Source: Lactiplantibacillus garii (GTDB taxonomy: Bacteria > Bacillota > Bacilli > Lactobacillales > Lactobacillaceae). From it: a stretch of DNA of 64,000 nt. The stretch is taken from contig NZ_QWZQ01000010.1 in NCBI RefSeq assembly GCF_003885105.1, positions 1 to 64,000 on the forward strand. The letters are read 5' to 3'. A program made the translations under genes and the position numbers. Position 1 is the first letter of the stretch, and each line of letters starts with the position of its first letter. Of this stretch, positions 55,206 through 63,560 are shown piece by piece. Below the pieces are notes generated by a model. The model was not told the DNA's origin, searched no databases, and worked only from the letters and a program-made list of their open reading frames with translations.

Positions 55206-55328
55206 TAAAACAAAAGGTGCCGTGGCAAAAGTCACAGCACCTTTTGTATCTCCGCACAATTATTGTCGAAACGGGTTTCAAAAGTTAGCGGGCTCCGCTC
55301 ACCAGCTAACCGACTTTTGGCACACTCT
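55206..55328 (-). repeat. Dispersed 3'-UTR repeat, copy 3
   Basis: In minus orientation it runs from AGTGTGCCAAAAGTCGG through AAACCCGTTTCGACAATAATT to the hairpin AAAAGGTGCTGTGAC/GCCACGGCACCTTTT. It lies between lysA and the minus-strand gene ending at 55341; the hairpin can serve both. Confidence 0.8.
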
Positions 55329-55340
55329 GAGTTATTTTAG

Positions 55341-55901
55341 TTAACCTTGAATGCGTTCGATTTTACCGACCGCGATCGGCAGGGTCACGTGGTGGTCGTA
55401 CTGGGCAACTTCGCCGGCAACCGTGGCTGGTAGGTTTAGACTGGGCGCGACGCCGTGAATGTAAATGACCCGCTTGTCGAGAGCCAGTTCGCTATCATGA
55501 AAGACTTTTTTGAATTCGGCGTCTAAACGCTTTAATGGCACCACCTTGGTATAGGCAAAGTAACCGTTGGCGTCCGCAACCGGGTAGGCGTCGTTGGGGA
55601 CGTCCATGGTTTCCGGGGTCGCGTTAAAGGGGACCATCGTGGTTCCGGAAACGGGCTCGGTTTCGGGTAAGTCCACGTAGCCGTCCTGGTTGGCGTCCTG
55701 AGCCATCGTCGCAACCGCTGCGGGCCGACCGTCCGGAAAGCCGTGAAAATGTTCCCAGTGCTGCTGGTTGGCGGGGGTGTCAAACATTTCAATGTTAACG
55801 GTCAATTGGTCACCGTTCACCACGAACACGGCCGAACCGTGGGCGGCAGTTCCGATGGCTTGTGCGTTTAACGGGGCAATTTTTGCTTGATAGATTTTCA
55901 T
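55341..55901 (-). CDS. Cytosolic CHRD-like protein, putative
   Basis: A 186-residue soluble protein with no signal peptide. The N-terminal half has beta-rich repeats and HWEHFHGFPDGR, reminiscent of CHRD/superoxide dismutase-like folds; a DANQDGYVDLPET loop resembles an EF-hand calcium loop. C-terminal part RVIYIHGVAPSLNLP. ATG at 55901 follows AGGAGTG. Family assignment is tentative, and no enzymatic role is proposed. Confidence 0.6.
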   Translation of the reverse strand: MKIYQAKIAPLNAQAIGTAAHGSAVFVVNGDQLTVNIEMFDTPANQQHWEHFHGFPDGRPAAVATMAQDANQDGYVDLPETEPVSGTTMVPFNATPETMDVPNDAYPVADANGYFAYTKVVPLKRLDAEFKKVFHDSELALDKRVIYIHGVAPSLNLPATVAGEVAQYDHHVTLPIAVGKIERIQG

Positions 55902-56096
55902 CAACGTTCACTCCTATTTGGTTTATTAATTTAACGGCCTTAACTAAAATGGTTATAACACATTTCCATGATGACGGCTAAGCAAAACGCATCAAAAAGT
56001 TACCGAACTAAATTTGTAGAAGCGTGCGGGTGGGCAACCGGCAGATAAAAGGGTACGATGGTGGTTAGAAAAATTAATGGATGGGGAGTTTTACGC

Positions 56097-57011
56097 ATGC
56101 GAAAATGGCTAACGTGGCCCGTGTTTTATGAATTGACCGAGATCTATACGGCCCCGCTAAACGTGATGTGGTTCGTTTTGGGCGTCGCAATCGCCCAGTA
56201 CCACTTAGGAACCGTTAACTGGTTCAACGTCGGCTTATGCCTCGTGGAGGTGTTTATTTTTGATTTGGCCGTCAACGTGTCGGATAACTACTACGATTAC
56301 CAACACGCACTCGACCGGGTCGACTACGCGCGAAATACCAACCCGATTGGCCGGTTAAACTTACCAGCGGCCGGGGTCGGGCGCTTAGCACTGGGGTTGT
56401 ACTTGCTGTCGTTACTACCGGGGATTTGGCTGGTTGGGCGGACCGGGTGGCTAGTGTTACTACTAGGCCTGCTCGGTTACGTGATCGGTATTTTTTATAC
56501 CGCCGGCCCGCACCCAATCAACGCGACGCCGCTGTGCGAAACGGTGGTCGCGTTATCGATTGCCTTTTTGATCCAGCTAACTTGCGTGGTGGTCTCGACG
56601 TACGGGCAGCGGCCAATGACCTGGACAATGGTGGGGACGACCTTCTTACTGTGCCTTCCGCTTACCCTGATTTTTTTCACGATTCAACTGGCTAATAATA
56701 CGGCCGACCGTGACGAGGATATTCGCAACCACCGCTACACCTTAGCGTACTACCTGGGTAAACCCGGGGCGGTCCGTTTGATCCAACTGTTTTTGATTCT
56801 CGGCAGCCTGTGGCCGATTGTCAACGTCCTACTGGGCATCGCCCCGGTCGTCACACTGGGGGCCGTTTTGCTCCTACCATTCATGTGGCGGGGGATGCGG
56901 CCGTTCTTTGCGGTGCAGGATAAAAAGCGCACCTTCATAACGACCGTTAAAAGTGCGTCGTTGTTCTTCTTGTTATACCCAATTTTATTTGTAGTTGGGA
57001 CTTGGTTTTAA
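56097..57011 (+). CDS. menA: UbiA-family prenyltransferase, MenA-like
   Basis: A 304-residue integral membrane protein of the UbiA superfamily. Both Asp-rich motifs are present: NVSDNYYDYQHALD and DRDEDIRNHR, which bind Mg-prenyl diphosphate; several membrane helices follow. MenA attaches a polyprenyl chain to 1,4-dihydroxy-2-naphthoate in menaquinone synthesis; no other men gene is visible nearby, so a salvage role with external precursors is possible. ATG at 56097 after GGGGAG; symbol is an inference. Confidence 0.75.
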   Translation: MRKWLTWPVFYELTEIYTAPLNVMWFVLGVAIAQYHLGTVNWFNVGLCLVEVFIFDLAVNVSDNYYDYQHALDRVDYARNTNPIGRLNLPAAGVGRLALGLYLLSLLPGIWLVGRTGWLVLLLGLLGYVIGIFYTAGPHPINATPLCETVVALSIAFLIQLTCVVVSTYGQRPMTWTMVGTTFLLCLPLTLIFFTIQLANNTADRDEDIRNHRYTLAYYLGKPGAVRLIQLFLILGSLWPIVNVLLGIAPVVTLGAVLLLPFMWRGMRPFFAVQDKKRTFITTVKSASLFFLLYPILFVVGTWF

Positions 57012-57097
57012 GAAAAATTAAAAATTGGGTCAAAGCTGGTTAATTAAGGTGAAGTGGACTATATTATAAGCTAGTTTATGAATTAGGGGTAAGTGCG

Positions 57098-57877
57098 ATG
57101 GTAGCAGAACGACAACGGCGGTGGGTGGCAGTTTACCACCTGATTGTGACCCTCTTAACGCTGGGTTCGGTCATTAACGTGGTGTTACTCAGCTTTCACG
57201 TGGGTAACTGGCACCTGGAGTCACAGGTCGCCAACGGATTACTAGCAGTATTTGCGGTGGACTACTTTGTCCGCCTGGCAATCGCGAAGGACCGCAAAAC
57301 GTTTTTGATTCACTCGGCCTTTGATTTGATGGGGATCATTCCGATGCACCCGGTGTTTGCCCTGTTTCGACTGGGCCGGCTCGCGCGGATGATCCAGTAC
57401 CACCATCTTTTCTGGAAACTGGGATTGGACGGTAAGTGGACCCACGATTTTCACCGGTTTATTTATAGCACCGGTTTTATTTATTTGTTTTCAATTAGCA
57501 TTGCCATTATCGTCCTCAGCGCGTTGTTGTTTTCCGTGTTTGAACACCAGAGTTTGTCGGACTCGTTGTGGTGGGCAATCACGACGGCGACCACGGTGGG
57601 TTACGGCGACGACACCCCGCACACCGCGGTGGGAAAAATTATCGCGGTCGGCCTAATGTTTGGCGGGATCGGGTTCATTGGTTTGTTAACCAGTACGATC
57701 ACCGACTTTTTCACCAATCAGACCAGTCAGTCACTCGTCCAAACGGATGATCAAGATCAACGGGACTTGCAACAACTACTTGTCAAAATTGAGACGTTAA
57801 CGCAAAAGGTCGACCGCCTGCAGACCGAGGTCAAACGACTGCAGCAACCACCGACCAAACATCACTCACACCGTTAA
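57098..57877 (+). CDS. Voltage-gated-type K+ channel
   Basis: A 259-residue six-segment cation channel. Hydrophobic segments lie near 10-33, 45-64, 76-92, 126-148 and 183-207, with an S4-like stretch FRLGRLARMIQY. The pore loop contains the selectivity filter TVGYGD. After the last helix a polar C-terminus (about 210-250) forms a likely coiled coil (LLVKIETLTQKVDRLQTEVKRLQ). No regulatory RCK domain follows. Lactobacilli often have one such channel. Confidence 0.9.
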   Translation: MVAERQRRWVAVYHLIVTLLTLGSVINVVLLSFHVGNWHLESQVANGLLAVFAVDYFVRLAIAKDRKTFLIHSAFDLMGIIPMHPVFALFRLGRLARMIQYHHLFWKLGLDGKWTHDFHRFIYSTGFIYLFSISIAIIVLSALLFSVFEHQSLSDSLWWAITTATTVGYGDDTPHTAVGKIIAVGLMFGGIGFIGLLTSTITDFFTNQTSQSLVQTDDQDQRDLQQLLVKIETLTQKVDRLQTEVKRLQQPPTKHHSHR

Positions 57878-57904
57878 AGCACGGTGTTAAGCCAACTCAA
57901 CGGG

Positions 57905-57949
57905 GCCGGCAACGACTAGCAGCAGTACTAGCGTTGCCGGCTTTTTTTG
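57905..57949 (+). terminator. Terminator after the K+ channel gene
   Basis: GCCGGCAACG pairs with CGTTGCCGGC, a 10-bp stem, followed by seven T residues. Confidence 0.85.
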
Positions 57950-58070
57950 CGTTGCCAGCCCGGTTGATAAGGAAAACGACAAAATGAAACTTTAAAGTAA
58001 GCCTTAACCACCCAAAAGCACTACATTAAAAGTGTTGAGTTAGCAAACGTCTATTCAGGGAAGTGGTTTT

Positions 58071-58352
58071 TTGAAAACACAGAAACGAGTTGTAACGTGC
58101 GTGAAGTGGCGGGATCGTCAGCACAAGCACGTTTGGCAGTGGCTAGTCGTTTTAGCAACCGGTCTCCTGATGTGGGTGGAAACCGGACTGAGCGGTTTGG
58201 CCGATACGGTCGATACGCGTTCAGGCTTAGAGGATGTTCGTTGGGTTTGGCGCGATAAGTCGTTTAACTTGGTGACCCTCGTAGTGATTACGGTCGTCGT
58301 GGTACTGGGTTTGGTACTCGTCGCCAACGTGCAGCGGTTGCACCATTCTTAA
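58071..58352 (+). CDS. Small two-segment membrane protein
   Basis: A 93-residue protein with hydrophobic segments at about 22-37 and 68-86, a Lys/Arg/His-rich cytoplasmic N-terminus and a short external loop. TTG start at 58071 after GGGAAGTGG. Unusually Trp- and Val-rich. No family recognised; a small regulatory or stress-envelope role is possible but unproven. Confidence 0.5.
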   Translation: MKTQKRVVTCVKWRDRQHKHVWQWLVVLATGLLMWVETGLSGLADTVDTRSGLEDVRWVWRDKSFNLVTLVVITVVVVLGLVLVANVQRLHHS

Positions 58353-58374
58353 CGGCAAATCAAAATAAACACGT

Positions 58375-58460
58375 TAAAAAGGAGGCTATGACAAAAGTCA
58401 CAGTCTCCTTTGTATTTCCGCACAATTATTGTCGAAACGGGTTTCAAAAGTCAGCGGGCT
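58375..58460 (-). repeat. Dispersed 3'-UTR repeat, copy 4 (truncated)
   Basis: Lies in minus orientation directly behind the HAD phosphatase gene, with AAACCCGTTTCGACAATAATT and the hairpin AAAGGAGACTGTGAC/GTCATAGCCTCCTTT plus T-run. The repeat's AGCCCGCTGA segment overlaps the stop codon of the gene; the far (GTGTGCC) end of the element is missing. Confidence 0.75.
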
Positions 58461-59268
58461 ATTCGGCTAAAGCAAAGTAGTCGTCGAGGTACCGGGCGAC
58501 CCCGTTTTGGTCGTTATCGTATGCCGTGACGTCGTCGGCCGCGGCTTTGATGGCGCTGGTCCCGTTAGCCATGGCGACCCCCAGTCCGGCGTATTGGAGC
58601 ATTTCTAAGTCGTTATGTTCATCGCCAAATGCAATGACGTTGCGGCGGGCGATTTGGAAGTGGTCGGCGAGGTAGGCTAAGCCCTTTGCCTTGTGGACGC
58701 CCTTAGACGTCACTTCTAGAATCGCGTTGGGACCGCCCCAAACGCCGACGTCGACGAAGTCCCCGAAGTGGGCGTTGATCCAGTCAACGACGGCCGTACG
58801 CCGGTCTAACTGGACGAGTAAGACCAGCGAGTTCGGGTTGCGGGTCAACGTTTCCGGCGTGAGCCGCGGGCTGTTCATGATCTCGGGGAAAAACTTCCCG
58901 GCGACCAGGTCCTGGCCGGCCGTCATGGTGCTGTTTTTATTTTCTGCAATAATTTCATTAATGCCGAGTTGTTCTCGGTATTTGATCAGGGCCAACACGA
59001 TGGCCTTGTTAACGGTGAACTGGTATTCGGATGCCCAGGTCTGGTGGGGTAAGTGACCCAGTGAGCCGTTGAAGTTGATCATTGGACTGACCAGATGCAA
59101 CTGGTCGTAGATGGCCGCCGAACCCTGGTAGGACCGGCCGGTAATGATACTAACGACGTGTCCCGCGTTTTGCAGGCGTTGCATGGTTTGGATGGTCGCG
59201 GTGTTTAACCCCGAATCCGCGTTGAGGGTGGTTCCGTCTAAATCGAGCGCAATTAGTTTTCTTTCCAT
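58459..59268 (-). CDS. Cof-type HAD-superfamily phosphatase
   Basis: A 269-residue haloacid dehalogenase-like hydrolase of the Cof/YbiV type. DLDGTTLN at the N-terminus holds the nucleophilic Asp, with ITGR, KAKGLAYLA and FGDEHNDLEML in order and a cap of the C2 type between. Sugar-phosphate or nucleotide substrates are typical of the family. Its last codons merge into the dispersed repeat. Confidence 0.9.
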   Translation of the reverse strand: MERKLIALDLDGTTLNADSGLNTATIQTMQRLQNAGHVVSIITGRSYQGSAAIYDQLHLVSPMINFNGSLGHLPHQTWASEYQFTVNKAIVLALIKYREQLGINEIIAENKNSTMTAGQDLVAGKFFPEIMNSPRLTPETLTRNPNSLVLLVQLDRRTAVVDWINAHFGDFVDVGVWGGPNAILEVTSKGVHKAKGLAYLADHFQIARRNVIAFGDEHNDLEMLQYAGLGVAMANGTSAIKAAADDVTAYDNDQNGVARYLDDYFALAE

Positions 59269-59410
59269 ATCAAGTCAACCTCTCATTCACCACAGTTAAT
59301 CATTTAAATCTAGCATAGATTTCACCGGATTGCGAATCTTTAAATCCTTGCCAGACTGGTGAAGTGTGATAATCTAGTTGAGGATGCTTTTGTGATTAGG
59401 AGGAAATTTC

Positions 59411-60781
59411 TTGCAATTACCAGCAGAATTTATTAGTAAATATAAAAAATTATTAGGTGCCGACGCCCCGGCTTTTTTGGCCGCCTTTGACGGTCCGGTT
59501 GAGAAGGGCTTTCGAATCAATCCGAACAAGCCGGTCACCCCGGCGATGACGGCTAAGATGACGAGCGCGGTCCCGTATAGTCCGATCGGGTACTACGGAC
59601 GGGTCAACGGCAACGCCATGGAACACCTCGCCGGCGCGGTTTATAGTCAGGAACCGAGTGCCATGACGGTGGGCGAATTTGCCCGGCCCGAGCAACACGA
59701 ACGGGTGCTCGACCTCTGCGCCGCGCCCGGCGGTAAAACGACCCACTTACTTAGCTATTTAAAACAAACTGGGTTATTAGTCACTAACGAGATCAACCCC
59801 AAACGGGTCACGGCATTGGGTGATAACGTCGAACGTTACGGCGCACTCAATACGGTGATCACCAACGCGACACCGGCCGCGTTAGCGAAGGAACTTCCGG
59901 GCTTTTTTGACCGGATCTTAGTGGACGCGCCGTGTTCGGGTGAAGGGATGTTTCGTAAGGACCCGGCGGCAACCCAGTACTGGACGCCGGATTACCCGGC
60001 GGAGTGTGCGACGCGCCAGCGTGAAATTTTAACGGAAGCCGTTAAAATGCTGAAGCCCGGCGGTCACTTGATTTATTCAACGTGCACCTTCGCGCCGGAA
60101 GAGGACGAACAGATGATGGCCTGGTTATTAAAGACTTACCCCGAATTTGAATTAGAACCGCTGACTAAAACGGCCGGAATGGTGGACGGTAAGCCGGAGT
60201 GGGCCGACGGTAATCCCACGCTGACAAGGGCTGCCCGCTTATTTCCACACTTAATGCGTGGGGAAGGCCACTTCATCGCTAAACTGGTTTTCCACGGTGA
60301 GACTCCGGTTAAACCGAAGCGGACGGTACGGAACGAACTGACCCCGACTGAACGCCAGTTGTGGCAGGACTTTTTGCAAAAATCCGGGGTCACTAACTTT
60401 CCGGACCTGGTTTTGCAAGCGCACGGGGACCAGTTATACGGTTTACCGGCCGCGATGCCGCTCACGCGCAAGTTAAAGGTCTTTCGTGCGGGGATCCAGT
60501 TAGGCACGTTCAAGAAAAAGCGCTTTGAGCCCAGTTACGCGCTCGCTTTGGCCAGTGACGCCATCGACTTGCCGACGGTGGCCATTGACCACGCACAGTG
60601 GCAAAAATACGTGCACGGCGAAACGTTCCAGTTAACGCAGGCTGCCACCAAGAACGGTTTTCGGGTCCTGACCTGTGACGGGTTACCGGTTGGTTTTGGC
60701 AAGGTCGTGGGAACGACCGTCAAGAATTTCTTCCCTAAAGGCCTACGGTTCTTGGCGACCGCGGAGAATACTGCTTTATAG
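59411..60781 (+). CDS. RsmF-type rRNA m5C methyltransferase
   Basis: A 456-residue RNA cytosine-C5 methyltransferase resembling RsmF/YebU. LDLCAAPGGKTTHLLSYL binds SAM; VDAPCSGEGMFRKDP and YSTCTFAPEEDE carry the catalytic Cys pair. The C-terminal domain (about 300-456) is PUA-like. TTG start at 59411 with AGGAGGA upstream. It is distinct from the rsmB gene at 22485. Confidence 0.92.
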   Translation: MQLPAEFISKYKKLLGADAPAFLAAFDGPVEKGFRINPNKPVTPAMTAKMTSAVPYSPIGYYGRVNGNAMEHLAGAVYSQEPSAMTVGEFARPEQHERVLDLCAAPGGKTTHLLSYLKQTGLLVTNEINPKRVTALGDNVERYGALNTVITNATPAALAKELPGFFDRILVDAPCSGEGMFRKDPAATQYWTPDYPAECATRQREILTEAVKMLKPGGHLIYSTCTFAPEEDEQMMAWLLKTYPEFELEPLTKTAGMVDGKPEWADGNPTLTRAARLFPHLMRGEGHFIAKLVFHGETPVKPKRTVRNELTPTERQLWQDFLQKSGVTNFPDLVLQAHGDQLYGLPAAMPLTRKLKVFRAGIQLGTFKKKRFEPSYALALASDAIDLPTVAIDHAQWQKYVHGETFQLTQAATKNGFRVLTCDGLPVGFGKVVGTTVKNFFPKGLRFLATAENTAL

Positions 60782-60792
60782 TGTTCAATATA

Positions 60793-60836
60793 AAAAAATG
60801 CTGACGCGCGGAAAACGACCGCGCGTCAGCATTTTA
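60793..60836. terminator. Bidirectional terminator, convergent genes
   Basis: AAAATGCTGACGCGCGG pairs with CCGCGCGTCAGCATTTT around a 7-base loop, with A-rich and T-rich flanks. Confidence 0.85.
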
Positions 60837-60851
60837 GTCTACTTAAACGGT

Positions 60852-61022
60852 TTAACTGAGTGTCTTGGTGCGCATGATCTGGACGCAATCGGGACAGTAC
60901 GCGACCGAGTTGACTTGCAAAAAACTCCGGACTTCACTCAGCGTCCGCCGGGGAACGCGTAATAGGAAGTACGCCCGGTCCGGCCGCTTCAACGGTTTCC
61001 CACAATTTTGACAAACTAGCAT
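60852..61022 (-). CDS. Zinc-ribbon hypothetical protein (56 aa)
   Basis: A 56-residue protein with two CxxC pairs (CQNCG near the start and CPDC near the end), probably a zinc ribbon. The start at 61022 has AAGGGGGG upstream; a longer frame to 61055 is rejected. No family recognised beyond the metal-binding fold. Confidence 0.65.
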   Translation of the reverse strand: MLVCQNCGKPLKRPDRAYFLLRVPRRTLSEVRSFLQVNSVAYCPDCVQIMRTKTLS

Positions 61023-61137
61023 GGACAATCCCCCCTTGTCGATTACTATAATCATAACCAGTTATAAATCAGAATGATAACATAGCCGATAGTAAGGTTG
61101 GTGTCCTTATGATTTAAAGTTGGGGCTAACAAGAAGC

Positions 61138-61182
61138 GATAACGACGCCGTTACTTATAGATTTTAGTAACGGCGTCGTTGG
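61138..61182 (-). terminator. Hairpin after fni
   Basis: AACGACGCCGTTAC (61141-61154) and GTAACGGCGTCGTT (61167-61180) form a perfect 14-bp stem. No proper T-run, so termination strength is unclear. Confidence 0.5.
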
Positions 61183-61193
61183 TGAATAAAAAC

Positions 61194-62231
61194 TTATTTT
61201 AAAGATTGCTTGTAAGCCGCAAGTTCGGCTGAATAGGTTAGTTTAGCATCCATCGTGTGGAGCTGGGTCACCGAAGTCGCGCCAACTAGGGCCATCAATA
61301 ACCGTAACTGTTCCTGCCAGTCGGCCAACATTTGAATGACTTCGGCGTTGGTGTGGTGTAACAACGCGTGTAACACCGTTCCGGCCATGCCGACCGCGTC
61401 CGCGCCCAACATGAGGGCCTTTAGCACGTCTAACGGGTTGCGCACGCCCCCGGATGCTAGGATGGTCAGATCGGCGGGGTGGTCCCGGACGGCCAGTAAA
61501 GATTCAACGGTTGATAAGCCGAAGTCGTGTAAGTAGGCCATGTCGCGTGCGGGCCGCCGCCGGTTTTCAATGTCGACGAAGTTGGTGCCGCCGCGGCCAC
61601 CCAGGTCAAGGTACCGCACGCCGGCCGCGTAAAGCCGCTGCATGGTCGGTCGCGAAATACCAAAGCCCACTTCCTTGGCGATGACCGGGACGGCCAGGTG
61701 GTTGACCACGTCTTGGATGTTAGCCAGCCATTTAAAGTCGCGGTCGCCTTCGGGCATTACGATCTCCTGGACCACGTTGAGGTGTAATTCCAAGGCGTCG
61801 GCACCTAACATGCGGACCGCCGTTTGTGCGGCGCTTAACTGGTGGCCGGCCCCGAGATTCCCAAAAATGAGCCCGTGCGGGTCGTTGGCGCGAACGGTGG
61901 TAAAGGTTGACGCCAGGGCGGGGTCCTTAATGGCCACGCTCTGCGAACCGGTGGCCATTGGTAGGTGGCAGGCGGCCGCAACTTGCGCTAAACGGGCGTT
62001 TAAGCGGCCAGTCTGAACGGAGCCGCCGGTCATGGCTTCAATGTAGAGCGGGCTTTCCCAGTGCCACTGACCAACCGTTGCTGCCAGCGAAACATCACTG
62101 ACCCGGGTTTCGGGCAGCGCGTCGTGGCGGATCTTGACCTGGTCAAACGGGTTGGGTCGGTCACCGTGATAATACTTCTCCGCTAACGAAACGTGTTCGT
62201 CTTTGCGGTGTGATTGTTGACTTTGTGGCAC
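61194..62231 (-). CDS. fni: Type 2 isopentenyl-diphosphate isomerase
   Basis: The FMN- and NADPH-dependent IPP isomerase (Fni) that makes DMAPP in mevalonate-pathway bacteria. The 345-residue protein begins [20 protein letters not shown] and has the FMN-binding blocks [23 protein letters not shown] and [14 protein letters not shown]. The start at 62231 (GTG) gives correct spacing to GGGAGG and matches family N-termini; the upstream GTG at 62240 overlaps that site. It feeds IspA at 8.4 kb with substrate. Confidence 0.93.
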   Translation of the reverse strand: MPQSQQSHRKDEHVSLAEKYYHGDRPNPFDQVKIRHDALPETRVSDVSLAATVGQWHWESPLYIEAMTGGSVQTGRLNARLAQVAAACHLPMATGSQSVAIKDPALASTFTTVRANDPHGLIFGNLGAGHQLSAAQTAVRMLGADALELHLNVVQEIVMPEGDRDFKWLANIQDVVNHLAVPVIAKEVGFGISRPTMQRLYAAGVRYLDLGGRGGTNFVDIENRRRPARDMAYLHDFGLSTVESLLAVRDHPADLTILASGGVRNPLDVLKALMLGADAVGMAGTVLHALLHHTNAEVIQMLADWQEQLRLLMALVGATSVTQLHTMDAKLTYSAELAAYKQSLK

Positions 62232-62337
62232 GAAAGCCACCTCCCATTAATTTAAAAGTGTTTACAATCAGCAACGGGGCTGATTATTACTGGCATGATT
62301 GTTAACGTGCGAAACCTAAGTGGCTAACGGGACCTAA

Positions 62338-62382
62338 CCCAAAACCGGCAATTATTCCAAACCTAGAATAATTGCCGGTTTT
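62338..62382 (-). terminator. Terminator-like hairpin after mvaK2
   Basis: AAAACCGGCAATTATTC pairs with GAATAATTGCCGGTTTT, a 17-bp stem with an 8-base loop. A T4 end on the minus side makes a modest terminator. Confidence 0.6.
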
Positions 62383-62421
62383 ACGTTTACGGCGTCAAAT
62401 AGGTTCCGTGCCGCGTGGTTT

Positions 62422-63513
62422 TTAAGCGTTAAAAATTGAATCGTCGTCGACGGTGTGCACGTTTAAATGCAGCTGTTCGATCCCGTCACGGGCCCACTGC
62501 TCGAGTAGGGCGCGCGAATCGAGGGCCCGGTCGATCAAAACGATCCCACAATCGCCACCGCCAGCGCCGGACGTTTTAGCGGCGGCTCCCGCGGCTTCGG
62601 CGAGACTGATCATTTTCTTTAAGATCGGCGTTTCAATCGTGACGTGGCTGAACGCGCCGAGGGTCTGTAAGAGGTGGCGGTTGTAGCGAATCTCAGTTTG
62701 AATCGCCGTTAGGTCACCGGCGTGAAACCCGCTGATCATGCGTTTAAGGCAGGCCTTGCTGTCTTGCAGGAACGTCTGGTATTCCCCACGTTGTTTGGCT
62801 TTGACTAAGGCCACCTTATCCACGAGGTGGGAGGTGGAAGCCGGCGAACCGGTCCAACCAATCATCAAGCGCAGGTTGCTCGGGGGCGTTAACAGGTCAA
62901 TCTTTAAGTCCGGCCAGTCCATGTTAAGTAGGGCGCTCAAACTGGATTTTTGGCGCTGAACGTGCAGCCAGTCGCGGTCAAACGAATGGTACGCGATCCA
63001 GCCGCCGTAAACGCTGGCGGCGATGTCGCCGAGCGACCCGTTTCCTTGTACGGAAAGGTGGGCGATGGCGGCTAATTTAAAGAGCTTACGTTTATCCATT
63101 GGCAGGCGATAGAACTGACAAAGGGCTTTAATGGTCGCCACGGTTACCGCGGCGGACGACCCCAGCCCGTACTTTTTACCGTCGGCACTGTCGAGTTCAC
63201 TGTTGATACCGAGGTGGTACACGCCGAGTTCGCGGCCCAGTTCGTGGGCGTAACTTTCCGTCAAACTGATGGCGGAAAGGATGTAGTGAAACGGGTTATC
63301 CCGGTTATCAAATACCATCGCGTCGCCTTGACGCCGCCAAACGATCGAGTTTTCCTGGTACTGTTTTGAAACGATACTTCCAACCGTATCGCTAGGTGAA
63401 ATCGTAGCGGTCACGAATTGATCTAACGCCACGATAATCGCTGGAAACCCACTTTCAACTACGGCGTACTCCCCCGCAATGTAAAGTTTTCCCGGTGCTT
63501 TCACCGTAATCAT
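62422..63513 (-). CDS. mvaK2: Phosphomevalonate kinase
   Basis: A GHMP-family kinase that phosphorylates mevalonate 5-phosphate. The 363-residue protein starts ITVKAPGKLYIAGEYAVVE and carries KKYGLGSSAAVTVATIKAL, the GHMP P-loop, and the C-terminal AAGAAAKTSGAGGGDCGIVL. The start at 63513 is chosen over 63531 because AAAGGA has correct spacing. Directly downstream of mvaD, upstream of fni. Confidence 0.94.
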   Translation of the reverse strand: MITVKAPGKLYIAGEYAVVESGFPAIIVALDQFVTATISPSDTVGSIVSKQYQENSIVWRRQGDAMVFDNRDNPFHYILSAISLTESYAHELGRELGVYHLGINSELDSADGKKYGLGSSAAVTVATIKALCQFYRLPMDKRKLFKLAAIAHLSVQGNGSLGDIAASVYGGWIAYHSFDRDWLHVQRQKSSLSALLNMDWPDLKIDLLTPPSNLRLMIGWTGSPASTSHLVDKVALVKAKQRGEYQTFLQDSKACLKRMISGFHAGDLTAIQTEIRYNRHLLQTLGAFSHVTIETPILKKMISLAEAAGAAAKTSGAGGGDCGIVLIDRALDSRALLEQWARDGIEQLHLNVHTVDDDSIFNA

Positions 63514-63560
63514 GCCATCATGTCCTTTCATGGTCTGCGCAACGTTTCACGTAACCTAAC

